Positions 8,556 to 16,598 of a DNA stretch of 59,044 nt are shown piece after piece. Under the pieces are notes generated by a model. That model was not told where the DNA came from. It did no database searches and saw only the letters and a program-made list of their open reading frames with translations. Location: positions 1-59,044 of the forward strand of contig DVNM01000027.1 in NCBI GenBank assembly GCA_018714405.1, in the 5' to 3' direction. Position numbers and translations under genes: made by a program. The number at the start of each line of letters is the position of its first letter. The first letter of the stretch is position 1. Origin of the DNA: Scybalenecus merdavium. GTDB lineage: Bacteria > Bacillota > Clostridia > Oscillospirales > Acutalibacteraceae.

Positions 8556-8584
8556 TTTACACGCTGCAGCCCATATGCTAAAAT
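8556..8584 (+). promoter_or_regulatory. Promoter of the radical SAM leader
   Basis: TTTACA at 8556-8561, a 17-bp spacer with the extended TG at 8576-8577, and TAAAAT at 8579-8584. Transcription should begin near 8591, almost at the ribosome binding site of the small ORF. Confidence 0.75.
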
Positions 8585-8602
8585 AAAACCGGAGGGTAAA
8601 AG

Positions 8603-8674
8603 ATGAAATATTTGTCACGAGGTAACTGCCCGGTGCAGCGCCAGACAGCCGTCTGTGCCGGGATATTTGTATGA
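8603..8674 (+). CDS. 23-codon leader or precursor peptide upstream of the radical SAM gene
   Basis: ATG at 8603 follows CCGGAGGGTAAAAG, a strong ribosome binding site with good spacing, and the frame closes with TGA at 8672-8674. The peptide has 23 residues, starts M-K-Y-L-S-R-G-N-C-P and carries two cysteines (9 and 18). The 3' half of the ORF is also the left arm of a terminator-like stem, so ribosome movement would affect that stem. It may be an attenuation leader, or a substrate peptide of the radical SAM enzyme, or a chance ORF. There is no run of one amino acid that would name a sensed nutrient. Confidence 0.5.
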   Translation: MKYLSRGNCPVQRQTAVCAGIFV

Positions 8675-8702
8675 GGCATCCGGCTGTCTGCTGCACCTTT
8701 TT
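8629..8702 (+). promoter_or_regulatory. Terminator/anti-terminator pair (attenuator) before the radical SAM gene
   Basis: Terminator form: GGTGCAG (8632-8638) and CAGACAGCCG (8642-8651) pair with CGGCTGTCTG (8681-8690) and CTGCACC (8691-8697), followed by five T. Alternative form: CCCGGTGCA (8629-8637) pairs with TGTGCCGGG (8654-8662, two G-U pairs), or the smaller stem CAGAC (8642-8646) with GTCTG (8651-8655). Both use the left arm of the terminator, so the two folds exclude each other. The T-run is short and the terminator loop is 29 bases. Confidence 0.6.
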
Positions 8703-8734
8703 ACATCTATTACAAAAGAAAAAGGAGAAGCAGT

Positions 8735-9685
8735 ATGAAAACCTCACCTTACCTGAACATAAAACGCATTGAGATCGTTGTGACCAACCGCTGCAACGGG
8801 CAGTGCCTGCATTGCAGTGCAGCTGAAAACAGCCATATGCTTTCAAGGGCATGCATCGACGCAAACGAAACGGCAAAAGTCATTCAGACGCTTACACAGA
8901 TGTTTCGCGTGCAGTCGGTCATGACCTTTGGCGGCGAACCGCTTTTGTTCCCCGCTGCTGCCTGCACGGTGCACCGCGCCGCAGCAGACAGCGGCGTGCC
9001 GGTGCGCCAGGTCATCACAAACGGCTGTTTTGCAAAAGATTCCGCTTACCTGGCAAAAACGGCCGGGCAGCTGCAGGCGGCCGGCGTTAACGAAATTCTT
9101 TTGTCGGTAGACGCCTTTCATCAGAAAACACTGCCGCTTGCGCGCGTGCATACATTTGCCAAAAGCGCCAAGGCCTGCGGCATTCCAAACATCTGCCTGC
9201 ACCCGGCATGGGTCGTAGAGCGCACGCACCCAAACGAATACAACCGACAGACCGAACAGCTGCTGCGCGCATTTTCCGATTTGTCGCTGCCCGTCACACA
9301 GGGCAACAACATCTTTTTAGAGGGGCGTGCCAAAAAGGTATTATCGTCCTATTATCCGAAAACGCAGCCGGCGGCAAACGCACCCTGCGGCACACAGCCC
9401 TACACCGAGCCGCTGGACAAAGTGCAGACCCTTTCCCTGACGCCGCAGGGCGAAGTGATGGTCTGCGCCTTTGTGATCGGTAACTTTTACCGTGAAGACG
9501 TGAAAACGATTTTGTCACGTTACGACCCGTACCGCGACCGTTTTATGCGTGCCCTGCTGATGGGCGGTGCGGCGGCACTTGTAAAGGAAGCGCAAAAAGA
9601 CGGCATTTTTGTGCCGCCTGGAGCGCAGAGCACCTGCGCCCTGTGCCGCGCCGTAAACCGAAAACGGCGAGATTTTGTTCTATAA
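8735..9685 (+). CDS. Radical SAM protein of unknown substrate
   Basis: The 316-residue protein has the radical SAM cluster motif C-N-G-Q-C-L-H-C at about 20-27 and the F-G-G-E-P segment at about 67, which binds the SAM amino group. The C-terminal third has further cysteines (P-C-G-T-Q, M-V-C-A-F, S-T-C-A-L-C), consistent with a SPASM-like auxiliary cluster region, but I cannot assign it to a named maturase. The start follows AAAAAGGAGAAG. It is monocistronic, divergent from the dehydratase operon, and preceded by the 23-codon ORF and attenuator. Confidence 0.75.
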   Translation: MKTSPYLNIKRIEIVVTNRCNGQCLHCSAAENSHMLSRACIDANETAKVIQTLTQMFRVQSVMTFGGEPLLFPAAACTVHRAAADSGVPVRQVITNGCFAKDSAYLAKTAGQLQAAGVNEILLSVDAFHQKTLPLARVHTFAKSAKACGIPNICLHPAWVVERTHPNEYNRQTEQLLRAFSDLSLPVTQGNNIFLEGRAKKVLSSYYPKTQPAANAPCGTQPYTEPLDKVQTLSLTPQGEVMVCAFVIGNFYREDVKTILSRYDPYRDRFMRALLMGGAAALVKEAQKDGIFVPPGAQSTCALCRAVNRKRRDFVL

Positions 9686-9716
9686 ATAATAGCCGCCAAG
9701 CACCCCACGCCCACAA

Positions 9717-9755
9717 AAAAAACCGTGCGCACCGTTCTGGTGCACACGGTTTTTA
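9717..9755. terminator. Bidirectional terminator between the radical SAM gene and ispF
   Basis: AAACCGTGCGCACC at 9720-9733 pairs with GGTGCACACGGTTT at 9739-9752 with one mismatch, flanked by an A-run and a T-run; it serves both converging transcripts. Confidence 0.88.
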
Positions 9756-9757
9756 CA

Positions 9758-10231
9758 TTATTTTTCCAAAATCAGGGCAACCGCATGAGCGGCAATGCCC
9801 TGCCCTGCGCCGGTGAACCCGAGCCATTCCTCGGTAGTGGCCTTGACGCTGACGCGGTCAAGCGGCACGCCGCAGGCGGCGGCGATATTTTGACGCATTT
9901 TCAAAATATGCGACGCAAGCTTTGGCGCCTGTGCCAAAACGGTGGCGTCGATGTTACCGATCGTATAACCATGCTCTTTTAAAAGCGCTGCGCTGCCGGC
10001 CAGCAGTTTCAAACTGTCGGCGCCTTTCCATTTGGGGTCACTGTCCGGGAAATGGGTGCCGATGTCGCCGAGCGCCGCTGCGCCGAGCAGTGCGTCCGTA
10101 ACCGCGTGCAAAAGCACATCTGCATCCGAATGCCCGAGCAGACCGCGCGGATTTTCGATCTTCACGCCGCCCAAAATCAAATCTCTACCTTCCACCAGGC
10201 GGTGCACATCATAGCCGTGGCCGATCCTCAT
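9758..10231 (-). CDS. ispF: 2-C-methyl-D-erythritol 2,4-cyclodiphosphate synthase
   Basis: Fifth step of the MEP isoprenoid pathway. The 157-residue protein starts M-R-I-G-H-G-Y-D-V-H-R, where Asp8 and His10 are metal ligands, and has L-G-H-S-D-A-D-V-L-L-H with the third ligand. Length is standard. The start overlaps the ispD stop (ATGA) after GGGGTGAAGACA. Last gene of the operon that begins at 14188. Confidence 0.95.
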   Translation of the reverse strand: MRIGHGYDVHRLVEGRDLILGGVKIENPRGLLGHSDADVLLHAVTDALLGAAALGDIGTHFPDSDPKWKGADSLKLLAGSAALLKEHGYTIGNIDATVLAQAPKLASHILKMRQNIAAACGVPLDRVSVKATTEEWLGFTGAGQGIAAHAVALILEK

Positions 10232-10908
10232 TTGTCTTCACCCCGCATTTTTAAAATGGCTTCGCCGAGCGCCAGATCGCCCGGTGTTGTGATTTTAATG
10301 TTTTCATAGTCGCCTTGCGTGATCTTTACCTTGTGCCCGACCGCCTCCACAAGCATGCAGTCATCTGTCGCCTGCAATCCGGTGCTTTCCGCATGGGCGC
10401 AAGCAGATTTATAAAGGTCAAAGGCAAAGATCTGCGGCGTGTGCACGCTGATCAGCCGGCTTCTGTCCGGTGTGGAGACCACATTCATTTCGCCGTCTAC
10501 GACCTTGATCGTGTCTTTCACAAACACGCCGGCCGCCGCAGCGCCGAACCGCACAGCGTCTGCCAGCGTGCTTTGCAGCAGTGCCTGTGTTACAAACGGC
10601 CGCGCGCCGTCATGGATGGCGATGTAATCACAGTGCCCAATGGCCGCCACAGCGTTTGCAACGCTTTGCTGGCGTGTTTCACCGCCGGTGACATAAAGGA
10701 TGTCCGCACCGTCAAAAAGCCGGCGGAAAAGCGGTTCTTCGGCTTTTTTGCAAACGAGCACGACCGACGTAACATCCGGACACTGCAGAAACGGCCGGAC
10801 GCTGTGCCAAATGACCGGCCGGCCGCCAAGGTCGAGCAGCACCTTGTTTTCACGGCGCTTCATGCGTGTGCCGCTGCCGGCGGCTAAGATCACTGCGGTA
10901 ACATTCAT
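10228..10908 (-). CDS. ispD: 2-C-methyl-D-erythritol 4-phosphate cytidylyltransferase
   Basis: Third MEP-pathway step, joining MEP to CTP. The N-terminus V-I-L-A-A-G-S-G-T-R-M with a downstream K-V-L-L is the nucleotidyltransferase signature, and A-I-H-D-G-A-R-P-F is the substrate loop. The protein has 226 residues. It overlaps rqcH upstream and ispF downstream by 4 bases each. ispD and ispF are separate genes here, not the IspDF fusion of some bacteria. Confidence 0.95.
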   Translation of the reverse strand: MNVTAVILAAGSGTRMKRRENKVLLDLGGRPVIWHSVRPFLQCPDVTSVVLVCKKAEEPLFRRLFDGADILYVTGGETRQQSVANAVAAIGHCDYIAIHDGARPFVTQALLQSTLADAVRFGAAAAGVFVKDTIKVVDGEMNVVSTPDRSRLISVHTPQIFAFDLYKSACAHAESTGLQATDDCMLVEAVGHKVKITQGDYENIKITTPGDLALGEAILKMRGEDK

Positions 10909-12578
10909 TGCTTTTTCAGCCTTTCTGCCTCTTCGAGCGTGGGGGTCACGAAAAGGGTCTTATAATCGGTATAGATGACCTTGCCGGGCTTTGCGCCGGA
11001 AGGCTTTTTGACGTTTCTGACCGCAGTGTAATCGACCGCCACATTGGAGGAGCTGCTGCCCTTCGAATGAAAAGCGGCAAGCACCGCGGCGTCGTGCAGC
11101 GCCTGTTCGCTTGGTGAAACACCGCCGGTCTGCAAAATCACATGGCTGCCGGGAAAATCTTTGGTGTGCAGCCAAATGTCGTTTTTACGCGCCTCTTTCA
11201 GCGTTAAACGGTCATTTTGCACGTTATTTCGCCCGACCAGCGCCGTCAGTCCGCCGTCACAGACAAACTGCAGCGGGCCAAGCGGTTTCGGCGCTTTTTC
11301 GCGTGCGTTTTTCCGCTTTAAAAAGCCGCCGTCTGCCAGTTCACGCCGGATAGCCGAAATGTCGCTGCCGCTTTCGGCGCGCTCAATGGCATCCAGCACC
11401 GTTTCCAGGTATTCGGCCTCATCATGCGCATCGCGGATAAAACCGGTCAGCATCTTCTCAGCCACCTGCTTTTTGCGGTATTCCTTGTAATACTTCTGCG
11501 CATTTTGCGCCGGCGTCAGCGCCGGGTCGGCCGGAATGCGCACCGGCTCGCCGGTGTAGAAATCCTGCAGGTCATAAAAAAGCGAGCCCTTTTGCAGGTT
11601 GTACATATTGGCGCTGATCAAATCGCCCCAGAGGCGCAGCCGGTCCTTGTCGGCGCAGTCGGCCAGTTCTTTTTCGCGGTTCAGCGCCTTGCGGTGCGCG
11701 CGCTCGCAAAGGCTGGTCACATGCACAAAAAGGTCATGGGCACGCTGGCGCGTGCGGGCGCGGCGTTCGCGCTCAAAGTAATAAAAATCCAGCAGTTCGC
11801 TGAACGTGTCATACGTTTTCATCTGCACCAGGTCGCCGTACTGGCGCACCGGCAAAAATGTAAAGTCAAACGCTCGTTCGTTTTCCAGCAGGACGAACGG
11901 CTGCGGATGACTTGCGTATTCCAAAAGCTCGCGCACGGTAAGACCGCCGGCGAACTCGCGCGCAACGACCGGCGAAATACCCATAATGACGTCCATTGCC
12001 GCTTTAGCCGGCGGTTTTTGGGAAGCGTCCAGCGCCGCCTGCACCGTTTGTGCCGGCGTATGGAAAATATCCATTTTATCCTGCCCGGGCGGATAAACGT
12101 ATTTTTCACCCGGCAGCACCTGGCGCACCGAAGAAGTCGTAAAATCAATGCGCTTTATAGCGTCTACGATCTTGCCGTCCTGCACCAGGATCAGATTGCT
12201 GCGCCGCCCCATGATCTCCGCGATCAGGCTGTAGGTGACCTCGTCGCCCAGGTCGTTCGTAGCCGAAAAAACGAATTGCGCAATGCGTTCCAGCGCCACA
12301 CGCCGGATCTCGACCAGGCGGGCCGCCGAAAGGCGCTTGCGCAGCAGCATGCAAAACATGGGCGGCTTATCCGGATTTTCCGGCGGCATATTCGTAATAT
12401 GCACGCGCGCGCCATCTGCACGGGCGCTTAAAAACAGGCGCTTTACACCCGAGGTGGTGCGAAACGCAAACACAAGCTCGTCCCGGGACGGCTGGTAGAT
12501 TTTTTCCACGCGGCAGCCGACAAGCGCCTGCGACAGCTCATCGGTCAAGCATTTTAAAAAGATTCCGTCAAGCGCCAT
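10905..12578 (-). CDS. rqcH: Ribosome quality control factor RqcH (NFACT/FbpA family)
   Basis: Binds stalled 50S subunits carrying peptidyl-tRNA and recruits alanyl-tRNA to add a C-terminal alanine tag. The 557-residue protein has the N-terminal NFACT-N domain, a helical middle region with R-x-R-x-R-rich segments near 280, and a C-terminal NFACT-R domain (W-L-H-T-K-D-F-P-G-S-H-V-I). The key Asp-Arg pair of the family appears as Glu97-Arg98. Older annotations call it fibronectin-binding protein. It starts 4 bases after the nif3 stop. Confidence 0.92.
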   Translation of the reverse strand: MALDGIFLKCLTDELSQALVGCRVEKIYQPSRDELVFAFRTTSGVKRLFLSARADGARVHITNMPPENPDKPPMFCMLLRKRLSAARLVEIRRVALERIAQFVFSATNDLGDEVTYSLIAEIMGRRSNLILVQDGKIVDAIKRIDFTTSSVRQVLPGEKYVYPPGQDKMDIFHTPAQTVQAALDASQKPPAKAAMDVIMGISPVVAREFAGGLTVRELLEYASHPQPFVLLENERAFDFTFLPVRQYGDLVQMKTYDTFSELLDFYYFERERRARTRQRAHDLFVHVTSLCERAHRKALNREKELADCADKDRLRLWGDLISANMYNLQKGSLFYDLQDFYTGEPVRIPADPALTPAQNAQKYYKEYRKKQVAEKMLTGFIRDAHDEAEYLETVLDAIERAESGSDISAIRRELADGGFLKRKNAREKAPKPLGPLQFVCDGGLTALVGRNNVQNDRLTLKEARKNDIWLHTKDFPGSHVILQTGGVSPSEQALHDAAVLAAFHSKGSSSSNVAVDYTAVRNVKKPSGAKPGKVIYTDYKTLFVTPTLEEAERLKKQ

Positions 12579-12581
12579 AGC

Positions 12582-13334
12582 TTACACCGTTTGGACCGCA
12601 TTGGGCTGGTCAAATGTTAAAAACTGCACGTCTGTAAAAATAGAAGTCATTTTTTGCAGCGCCGTCACAGCCGGCAGGTACTCCGTCTCATAATGCCCGG
12701 CCGAGATCACGGCAAAGCCGTTTTCTGCCGCATCGAGCATTTCGTGGTATTTCATGTCGCCGGTCAGGTATACATCGGCGCCCCATTCCCGTGCCGCAGC
12801 GATAAACGCATTGTCCCCGGCGCCTGAACAGACGGCCACCTTCTGCACCGACCGCTCTGCACCCGCCCAGCGTATGCCGTGCACATGCAAAGTATCGGCC
12901 ACATGTTTGACAAACGCCTGCAGGCTGACCGGCGCTTTCGTTTCGGCAAATGTCAGAAAGCCGTCGTCGCCGCGGCCGAGTTTCGTAAGCCCCAGCAGTG
13001 AAAGCAGCGTGTCATTAATGCCGCCCTCGGCCTTGTCCAGACAGGTGTGGCAGCTGATCACGGCAATGCCGTTTTGCACACAGTCATAAACAGGCGTGCC
13101 GGCCGTGACCGTTTTGATGCCGGAAAAAATCAGCGGGTGGTGCGAAAGGATAAGCTGTGCGCCGTTTTCAGCGGCGAAAGAGACGCACTCCTTCGTCACA
13201 TCCAGGGTAAGCACCGCTTTTTTTACCTCTTTTTTCCATTCGCCGACCAGAAAACCGCTGTTGTCCCACGGCTCCTGCGTGGCAAACGAAAACTGCTTAT
13301 CCAGGCAGTCGTAAATATTTTTAACCGTTGTCAT
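12582..13334 (-). CDS. Nif3-like dinuclear metal centre protein
   Basis: The 250-residue protein is a short YqfO/Nif3-type protein. Metal-binding motifs are visible: S-H-H-P-L-I-F at about 64 and the C-terminal A-G-H-Y-E-T-E. W-D-N-S-G-F near residue 23 is the typical family start. The biochemical role of the family is unsettled (GTP cyclohydrolase-like or regulatory). Adjacency to trmK is conserved across Firmicutes, and the two genes overlap by 14 bases here. Confidence 0.9.
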   Translation of the reverse strand: MTTVKNIYDCLDKQFSFATQEPWDNSGFLVGEWKKEVKKAVLTLDVTKECVSFAAENGAQLILSHHPLIFSGIKTVTAGTPVYDCVQNGIAVISCHTCLDKAEGGINDTLLSLLGLTKLGRGDDGFLTFAETKAPVSLQAFVKHVADTLHVHGIRWAGAERSVQKVAVCSGAGDNAFIAAAREWGADVYLTGDMKYHEMLDAAENGFAVISAGHYETEYLPAVTALQKMTSIFTDVQFLTFDQPNAVQTV

Positions 13335-13992
13335 AATGTTCCTCGATCCACTCTATGCAGGCACTGCACCCGCCGCCGCTTTTTTGCTTGTTTTTCAAAT
13401 AATGCAAAAGGTGCAGCAGATAACCGCGCACCGGCGGCTCGTGCAGTGTGTTTTCATCAATATTAAAAAGGTAAGTTTCAAGCTCTGAAACAGGCTGCGC
13501 ACGGCCGGTATAGACCGCGTCGAACACATTATAAAAATGTTTGCCCTCCTGTACAAAAACACGTTTCTTTACCGAAAAGCCGTTTGCAAAAAGGTAGTGT
13601 GCCAGCACCTCGGTGTGCGTCATCGGCTGAAAGACGAAATGCAGCGCACTATCCTGCAGCGAGAACGGACACTGCTGCAGCAGGCGCACGATTAGCTCGC
13701 CGCCCATGCCGGCAAACACAAAGTCCTGTGCCTCGCCCGGTGCAAAAGCCGCAAGTCCGTCGCTTAAACGGCAGTCGATGCAATCGGAAAGGCCGGCAGA
13801 AACCACATTGGCCTTTGCGCTTGCCAGCGGCCCGGGGCGCACATCAGACGCAATTACGCGGCTGCAACGACCGCTGAGCACAAGATAAACGGCCAGATGT
13901 GCGTGATCACACCCAATATCAGCAACAGCAGAGCCGTTTCTCACAAGCTCTGCCGCTGCCATTAACCGTTTTGGAAGCAATTTATGCTTCAT
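13321..13992 (-). CDS. trmK: tRNA (adenine(22)-N(1))-methyltransferase
   Basis: Methylates A22 of tRNA using SAM. The SAM-binding motif V-A-D-I-G-C-D-H-A-H-L lies about residue 23, and F-A-G-M-G-G-E-L is motif IV. The frame stays open 25 codons further upstream, inside the DUF1858 gene, but the ATG at 13992 gives the normal family start M-K-H-K-L-L-P-K-R-L and a 223-residue protein, and overlaps the preceding gene by 11 bases, suggesting coupled translation. Confidence 0.9.
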   Translation of the reverse strand: MKHKLLPKRLMAAAELVRNGSAVADIGCDHAHLAVYLVLSGRCSRVIASDVRPGPLASAKANVVSAGLSDCIDCRLSDGLAAFAPGEAQDFVFAGMGGELIVRLLQQCPFSLQDSALHFVFQPMTHTEVLAHYLFANGFSVKKRVFVQEGKHFYNVFDAVYTGRAQPVSELETYLFNIDENTLHEPPVRGYLLHLLHYLKNKQKSGGGCSACIEWIEEHYDNG

Positions 13993-14188
13993 TTTTTGCA
14001 AGAAAATCGTTGATCTTCTGCACAAGCGCATCTGCGTCTGTGCCGTGCACCATACAGGCCTCTTCAATGCTTTCGCCGCGCGATGCGGGACAACCGAGGC
14101 AGTGCATGCCCATCTCTATAAAAAACGGCGCAGTGTCCGGCGCATGGTCAAGGATCTCGCCAATGATCGTTTCTTTTGTGACAGTCAT
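13982..14188 (-). CDS. DUF1858 small redox-disulfide protein
   Basis: The 68-residue protein has the C-x-x-C motif (C-L-G-C-P-A-S) of the family often found next to hybrid-cluster proteins, and the D-x-x-P-x-x-x-x-x-x-x-x-G-M-x-C-x-x-C pattern. An ATG 21 bases upstream exists, but AGAAGGA sits between it and the ATG at 14188, which is therefore chosen. It leads the trmK-nif3-rqcH-ispD-ispF operon. Function is unknown; a redox or cluster-related role is inferred from the cysteines. Confidence 0.82.
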   Translation of the reverse strand: MTVTKETIIGEILDHAPDTAPFFIEMGMHCLGCPASRGESIEEACMVHGTDADALVQKINDFLAKNEA

Positions 14189-14227
14189 GTTTTTTCCTTC
14201 TTTCTGCATAAAGCTTTTGTCGCTATC

Positions 14228-14256
14228 ATTATAGTACGAAAAGCGTTATTTTTCAA
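14228..14256 (-). promoter_or_regulatory. Promoter of the DUF1858-trmK-nif3-rqcH-ispDF operon
   Basis: On the minus strand TTGAAA (14256-14251) and TATAAT (14233-14228) are 17 bp apart, about 40 bases upstream of the first start codon. Confidence 0.78.
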
Positions 14257-14280
14257 GGCGTAAATTTTGGCGGGCAAAAA

Positions 14281-15099
14281 TCAGGCCAGATCCAGCAGAT
14301 GGCAAAGCGCAAAGGCGACACCGTCTGCATTGTTGGAGCGCGTTACAAAACGCGCGGCAGACTGCACGGCAGGCACGGCGTTGCCCATGGCCACACTGTT
14401 TTCAAAAGACGACAGCATTTCCAAATCGTTATGGTCATCCCCGAAAACAGCCGCCTCACTTAGCGACAGGTGCAGCCGGCTGCAAAGCTGTTTTACGCCG
14501 TTTGCCTTACCGGCTTCTCTTGGAACGATCTGCACGACACGACCGCCGTCCGTAAGCCAAAAATGCGCCTGTGCGCGGCAGACTGTTTCCAGCTGCTGTA
14601 CAAGTTCCAGCGGCAAGCAGCGCTTGGCATCGACTAAATTGTTATAAAAGACGAGTATTTTCAAAACCCGGTCAAACGGTGCACCAAAAAGCGGGCACAC
14701 GTCCTTTGGCTCAATGCCCCACGGCGCATAGGCAAAAGCATCGAGCGCATGCAAAAAAGCGTGCGCATTGTCCGGCATCTGCAGCGCAAAATTCACATCG
14801 GCAAATGACGGGGCCAGAGCGGCGACATCACAGGCGACCTTTTCAGGCAAATAAAAACAGTCGGTTTGGCCATGCAGCTGTAAAACCGCGCCGTTGCAAT
14901 ATACGCCGCCGTCAAACAAATGCAGGATTTCAGGCGGCCAGCCGAGCATCTTGTCAAGCCTTGGCGGCCGGGCCGTGGCCAAAAACAGGCGTATGCCCTG
15001 CGCACGGCAAGCCGAAAGCGCTGCCATATTTGCCTGCGAAATACGCTTGTCATCGTTTAAAAGCGTGCCGTCCAGGTCAAAAAACAGCGCCCGGATCAT
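14281..15099 (-). CDS. HAD-superfamily Cof-type phosphatase
   Basis: The 272-residue protein starts with F-F-D-L-D-G-T-L-L, motif I with the nucleophile Asp, has L-A-T-A-R-P as motif II and G-D-D-H-N-D-L-E-M-L as motif IV, with a type IIB cap between. Such enzymes dephosphorylate sugar phosphates or flavin precursors; the substrate cannot be told. Its ATG overlaps the stop of the upstream hydrolase by 4 bases. Confidence 0.88.
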   Translation of the reverse strand: MIRALFFDLDGTLLNDDKRISQANMAALSACRAQGIRLFLATARPPRLDKMLGWPPEILHLFDGGVYCNGAVLQLHGQTDCFYLPEKVACDVAALAPSFADVNFALQMPDNAHAFLHALDAFAYAPWGIEPKDVCPLFGAPFDRVLKILVFYNNLVDAKRCLPLELVQQLETVCRAQAHFWLTDGGRVVQIVPREAGKANGVKQLCSRLHLSLSEAAVFGDDHNDLEMLSSFENSVAMGNAVPAVQSAARFVTRSNNADGVAFALCHLLDLA

Positions 15100-15875
15100 G
15101 GTTCGCCGGCATTATGATGCCGCGCAAGCAGCTGCAAAAACTGTGTTGTGACGGCTGCGCTGGCGCCAAAGCCTTTGGCCATAAAGCCATGGTCGCCGTG
15201 CACTTCCACCAACTTGGCATGGGCATAAGCCTGCTCCGCACGGCGCGAATAATCAACTTTGACCAAAACATCCTCCAGGCCATGCACAATAAGCACCGGC
15301 CCAGAATAGGTGCATATCTGTCTATAAGGATCAAGCGTACGCGCATCCAGCGCGTACTTTTTGCTCAAATGCACCGAGATAGCATAAAACTTTTCCGGGA
15401 TCTGCTGCGGGTCAAATCTTGCGGTGATCAGCCGGCCGCGCCGTGCATCATCCGGAATGCAAAGCGCCGGGTAATAGAGCACAAGCGCAGATATATCGGC
15501 CGGACGTTTTGCAGCCGCCAGCGCAGAAACCAGACCGCCCTGGCTGCAGCCGGCAAGCACAATATGCTCTTTGTCCACAAACGGCAATGTCTTCACATAG
15601 TCAAGCAGTGTAAGCAGATCCTCCACTTCGGTCAGAACGCTCATGTCCAGGCTGGAACCGGTGCTGACACCGCTGCCGGACATACAAAAGTCAAAGCACA
15701 CAGCAGCATAGCCCTGTTTCACAAACACGCGTGCATATTGGTATGAGATCATCATATTGCTGGCAAAGCCGTGGCTGACGATCACAGCCGGCAGCCGGCT
15801 GTCCGGTGTGTTTTTCGGTTTTAATATATAGCCGCGCAGCTGATTTGCGCCGCTTGGGATTTGAAAAAAATGCAT
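15096..15875 (-). CDS. Alpha/beta hydrolase (serine esterase/peptidase-like)
   Basis: The protein has 259 residues from the ATG at 15875, which follows AGGCAGGTAAGAG; the frame extends 18 codons further without a better site. V-S-H-G-F-A-S-N near residue 33 forms the oxyanion loop and G-C-S-Q-G-G carries the nucleophilic serine. V-H-G-L-E-D and G-D-H-G-F supply the expected Asp and His. No signal peptide is seen. The natural ester or amide is unknown. Operon with the HAD phosphatase. Confidence 0.83.
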   Translation of the reverse strand: MHFFQIPSGANQLRGYILKPKNTPDSRLPAVIVSHGFASNMMISYQYARVFVKQGYAAVCFDFCMSGSGVSTGSSLDMSVLTEVEDLLTLLDYVKTLPFVDKEHIVLAGCSQGGLVSALAAAKRPADISALVLYYPALCIPDDARRGRLITARFDPQQIPEKFYAISVHLSKKYALDARTLDPYRQICTYSGPVLIVHGLEDVLVKVDYSRRAEQAYAHAKLVEVHGDHGFMAKGFGASAAVTTQFLQLLARHHNAGEP

Positions 15876-15900
15876 ATCTCTTACCTGCCTTTCTGTTTTT

Positions 15901-15929
15901 ATTATAACAAAGTCCATAAAAAGAGACAA
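15901..15929 (-). promoter_or_regulatory. Promoter of the hydrolase-phosphatase operon
   Basis: Minus-strand TTGTCT (15929-15924), 17-bp spacer, TATAAT (15906-15901), just upstream of the ribosome binding site for the ATG at 15875. Confidence 0.75.
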
Positions 15930-15989
15930 GACAGCAATTCACTATTTCTTTTCGTGCGCAAATATGCTACAATAAGAGCGGTGATACAC

Positions 15990-16562
15990 ATGGGAAACAA
16001 AAACACGACCACACCGCAGTTTGACGCGATCGCGGGTGAGTCCGAAAGCGGCGTACTGCGTGACCGGGCGACCATTCGCGTGGCGGTCTGTTACATTTTG
16101 GAAAACGTGAAAGAAGACCTGACTGCCGACATTATTATTGAAGCAATGACGGCCGGTGAGATCGCGAATTATTATGAAGCATCGGCTGCCGTAGCCGATT
16201 TGATCCGGGACGGGATCATTGACGAACAAGAGAACGGCACGCTGCATTTGAGCAGCAAGGGCGCCAGCTCCGTGGAATTTTTGGAAGACAGTCTGCCGAA
16301 AACCGTGCGCGAAAAAAGCATCGGTGCCGTCATGAAGCTGGCTGCGCGGGAAATGTACAAAAAGCAGACACGCTGCACCGTAGAAAAGGCCGAAAACGGA
16401 TGGCGCGTTATCCTGCACGTCAACGACCAGGAAAATGACTTTATGACGCTGACGCTTTACACCGTCTCCAAAGAGCAGGCTGTCGTCATTCAGGAGAAAT
16501 TCACAGACGACCCGGTCAAAGTCTACAACAACCTGATCCAGTCTATTTTTTCAAACGAATAA
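15990..16562 (+). CDS. DUF4364 family protein (winged-helix-like)
   Basis: The 190-residue protein matches the clostridial DUF4364 family by length and pattern: an N-terminal segment with the look of a winged helix (residues about 25-85, including I-A-N-Y-Y-E and L-S-S-K-G) and a C-terminal mixed region. The ATG at 15990 follows GAGCGGTG and TGCTACAAT (an extended -10) lies just upstream. It may be a DNA-binding regulator, but no target is known. It is transcribed alone, divergent from the hydrolase operon. Confidence 0.75.
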   Translation: MGNKNTTTPQFDAIAGESESGVLRDRATIRVAVCYILENVKEDLTADIIIEAMTAGEIANYYEASAAVADLIRDGIIDEQENGTLHLSSKGASSVEFLEDSLPKTVREKSIGAVMKLAAREMYKKQTRCTVEKAENGWRVILHVNDQENDFMTLTLYTVSKEQAVVIQEKFTDDPVKVYNNLIQSIFSNE

Positions 16563-16566
16563 TGCG

Positions 16567-16598
16567 AAAAAACAGCAAAGGTATCCTTTGCTGTTTTA
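16567..16598. terminator. Bidirectional terminator between the DUF4364 gene and the GNAT gene
   Basis: A perfect 13-bp stem AAAACAGCAAAGG/CCTTTGCTGTTTT (16569-16581, 16585-16597) with a 3-base loop; it touches the stop codon of the GNAT gene. Confidence 0.85.
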
